From the NCBI GenBank assembly GCA_027484725.1, contig JAIXSK010000016.1, forward strand, positions 372,001 to 436,000: a stretch of DNA of 64,000 nucleotides. Direction: 5' to 3'. This stretch comes from Flavobacterium sp. Its GTDB lineage: Bacteria > Bacteroidota > Bacteroidia > Flavobacteriales > Flavobacteriaceae. Made by a program: the position numbers and the translations under genes. This document shows, in pieces, positions 62,676 through 64,000 of the stretch (the first letter of the stretch is position 1; the number at the start of each line of letters is the position of its first letter). The notes under the pieces are model-generated. The model did no database searches. It worked only from the letters and a program-made list of their open reading frames with translations, and had not been told where the DNA came from.

Positions 62676-63911
62676 ATGATGCGTTTGTATTTTGGTTTGA
62701 TATCATTGGTTTTTGTAGTACAAGTTCAAGCACAACAAGCTTGGCCGGCCTCATCGTGGGCTTCAGCTAGTAATCTCACGAGTCTCATGGATGCCGCCGG
62801 TATTGACCAGCTCAGCGGTTTGCATTGGAACCCTGTCAACAACCGATTATACGCTGTTCAAAACAACGGACGCGTACGTGTGTTGCAGTATAATCCGGCC
62901 ACCCAAGTGTTCTCACAAATAGGCAGTAAGTCGCTTTCAGGCGGGCCCGAAGGCATTACTCAAGCCAATTTATCGGCCAATGAGTTTTATGTGGTAGATG
63001 AGAACAACTACGAAATTCAAAAGTATACCCACAACAGCTCGTTTTCAACGGTCAATCAATCGCGCTCTTGGAACTTACTCAGCGCGCCATCGCCCATGCA
63101 AGACACCGGAAACACTGGGCCCGAAGGCATTTGTTTTATTCCCGATAGTTATTTAACCGCCATTGGTTTTACCAGTTCGGTTACCGGACAATTGTATACC
63201 TCGACCAAAGGCGCGGGCGGATTGTTTTTGATCGCGCACCAAGACGGTGGTTATATTTGGGTGTTTGATATCAATCCGAATGTGACCGATGATTTTGCCT
63301 ATGTCGGAAAGTATCAAACCAATCGCCAAGAAAGCTGCGATTTGGCTTTTGATCGCTCAACGGGTTTGCTGTATATACTGCACAATATTGATGCTAATTA
63401 CCTCGAAGTGACTGATATGACTTTGTCAGCGGCCACCAGTGCCAATGCGGCTTTTCATACCGTAGCCGAATATTTTATCCCAACCGCGGGTGATGGCAAC
63501 GAAAACTTCGAAGGTTTTGCGCTCATGCCCAAATGCAACAGCACCGTGACCGGAAGCGCTTGGTTGTGCCGCGATGTTTCAAACAATGAAGACACATCCA
63601 TTTTGACCTCTGCGCTCAAGCGATTTACCAATTTTACCGCTGCGGGCAATTGCACGCCTTTGGCGCAAAATACTTTTGAAACCTCAGAAATCGCAGTCTA
63701 TCCGAATCCTTTTGTGAGCGAGTTGTATATCAGCGGAATTCATGCAAATCAAGCGCAAGCTAAAATTTACAATGAATTGGGTCAACTCATGGATGCACCC
63801 AAAATTTTGGGCAATAGGCTAGAGGTCAATCCGCAGTTAGCCACGGGTTTTTATGTATTGCAATGGATGCAAGACGGTCAAATCATGACCCAAAAAATCT
63901 ACAAGCTATAA
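62676..63911 (+). CDS. secreted beta-propeller-like protein with T9SS type A sorting domain
   Basis: 411 residues from the ATG at 62676 (the next codon is also Met; a longer frame from 62622 overlaps pafA). A signal peptide ends QVQAQ. The body resembles SdiA-regulated/NHL-like propellers: GLHWNPVNNRLYAVQNNG, GGPEGITQANLSANEFYVVD, GPEGICFIPD, then CDLAFDRSTGLLYILHNID and ENFEGFALMPKC. The C-terminal 75 residues are a type A sorting domain (EIAVYPNPFVSELYISG ... IYNELGQLM ... GFYVLQWMQ). It is exported by T9SS. Its position behind pafA suggests, but does not prove, a role with phosphorylated substrates. Confidence 0.85.
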   Translation: MMRLYFGLISLVFVVQVQAQQAWPASSWASASNLTSLMDAAGIDQLSGLHWNPVNNRLYAVQNNGRVRVLQYNPATQVFSQIGSKSLSGGPEGITQANLSANEFYVVDENNYEIQKYTHNSSFSTVNQSRSWNLLSAPSPMQDTGNTGPEGICFIPDSYLTAIGFTSSVTGQLYTSTKGAGGLFLIAHQDGGYIWVFDINPNVTDDFAYVGKYQTNRQESCDLAFDRSTGLLYILHNIDANYLEVTDMTLSAATSANAAFHTVAEYFIPTAGDGNENFEGFALMPKCNSTVTGSAWLCRDVSNNEDTSILTSALKRFTNFTAAGNCTPLAQNTFETSEIAVYPNPFVSELYISGIHANQAQAKIYNELGQLMDAPKILGNRLEVNPQLATGFYVLQWMQDGQIMTQKIYKL

Positions 63912-63913
63912 TT

Positions 63914-64000
63914 TTATTCAGCCAACAGAATCTGGTTGCGCAGCAAATCGTCTAAAGTTTCGCGTTCGCGGATCAGATAACCTTGACCATTTTTGTATAA
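63914..64000 (-). CDS. C-terminal end of an unidentified protein, cut by the window edge
   Basis: Reading the minus strand from the right edge, 28 codons stay open to a TAA at 63914-63916. The fragment ends GYLIRERETLDDLLRNQILL and then AE, a well-behaved protein end with codon use like its neighbours. It is too short to name. It converges on the T9SS protein gene with only 2 bp between the stops. Confidence 0.55.
   Translation of the reverse strand, partial: LYKNGQGYLIRERETLDDLLRNQILLAE

Overview
The window looks like a chromosomal segment of a member of the Bacteroidota, most likely the family Flavobacteriaceae. Several lines support this. At least six predicted type IX secretion (T9SS) cargo proteins have type A or type B C-terminal sorting domains. 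There is a PorP/SprF-like protein next to a PorE-like OmpA protein. Prolyl-tRNA synthetase is of the archaeal/eukaryotic type, and a PafA-type alkaline phosphatase is present. Promoters repeatedly show the Bacteroidota -7 box TAnnTTTG, usually 18-30 nt before the start codon. No rRNA, CRISPR array, transposase or prophage was seen. One tRNA (Glu, UUC) is present.

Layout. 1-2.5 kb: the N-terminal part of an OmpP1/FadL-type outer-membrane protein (cut by the window edge) and a Trp/Gly/Asn-rich lipoprotein. 2.5-8.7 kb: translation genes (proS, tRNA-Glu, rpsT, typA) around a PAS histidine kinase/response regulator pair. 9.1-22.3 kb: an extracellular-protein region with a 1362-residue fibronectin III/T9SS protein, then an opposite-strand four-gene operon of two type B sorted proteins, a secreted esterase and a small exported protein. 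22.3-29.2 kb: an ABC exporter, a nucleoid-associated protein, a 473-bp cassette carrying a 23S-IVS-type four-helix-bundle gene, a pRiA4b ORF-3-type protein, a small exported protein and pheT. 29.4-32.5 kb: aldehyde dehydrogenase, DUF779 protein and an AraC regulator. 32.5-38.9 kb: a bestrophin-like channel and a complete RND tripartite efflux operon. 39-50.5 kb: recG, an M1 aminopeptidase/patatin pair, a fasciclin lipoprotein, a YwqK-type repeat protein, mnmA, a secreted subtilase, a nitronate monooxygenase-like protein and a small exported protein. 50.9-60.9 kb: a 2384-residue repeat adhesin (type B sorting domain) followed directly by PorP/SprF-like and PorE-like genes. 61-64 kb: pafA, a T9SS-sorted beta-propeller-like protein and the end of another gene.

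The most unusual structure is at 25224-25696. Five 8-bp CTGAGnnn units on each side, exactly 40 bp per side and in inverted orientation, enclose a promoter and one four-helix-bundle gene whose stop codon abuts one array. It has the layout of a small self-contained mobile or RNA-level intervening element inserted between two protein genes. A second notable feature is a dispersed palindromic repeat with three copies, each directly behind a Rho-independent terminator (8694, 13228, 31017). The adhesin/PorP/PorE unit and the two-cargo/esterase operon are probably cell-surface systems dependent on T9SS.

All functional names come from motif and architecture recognition by eye. No database search was possible.
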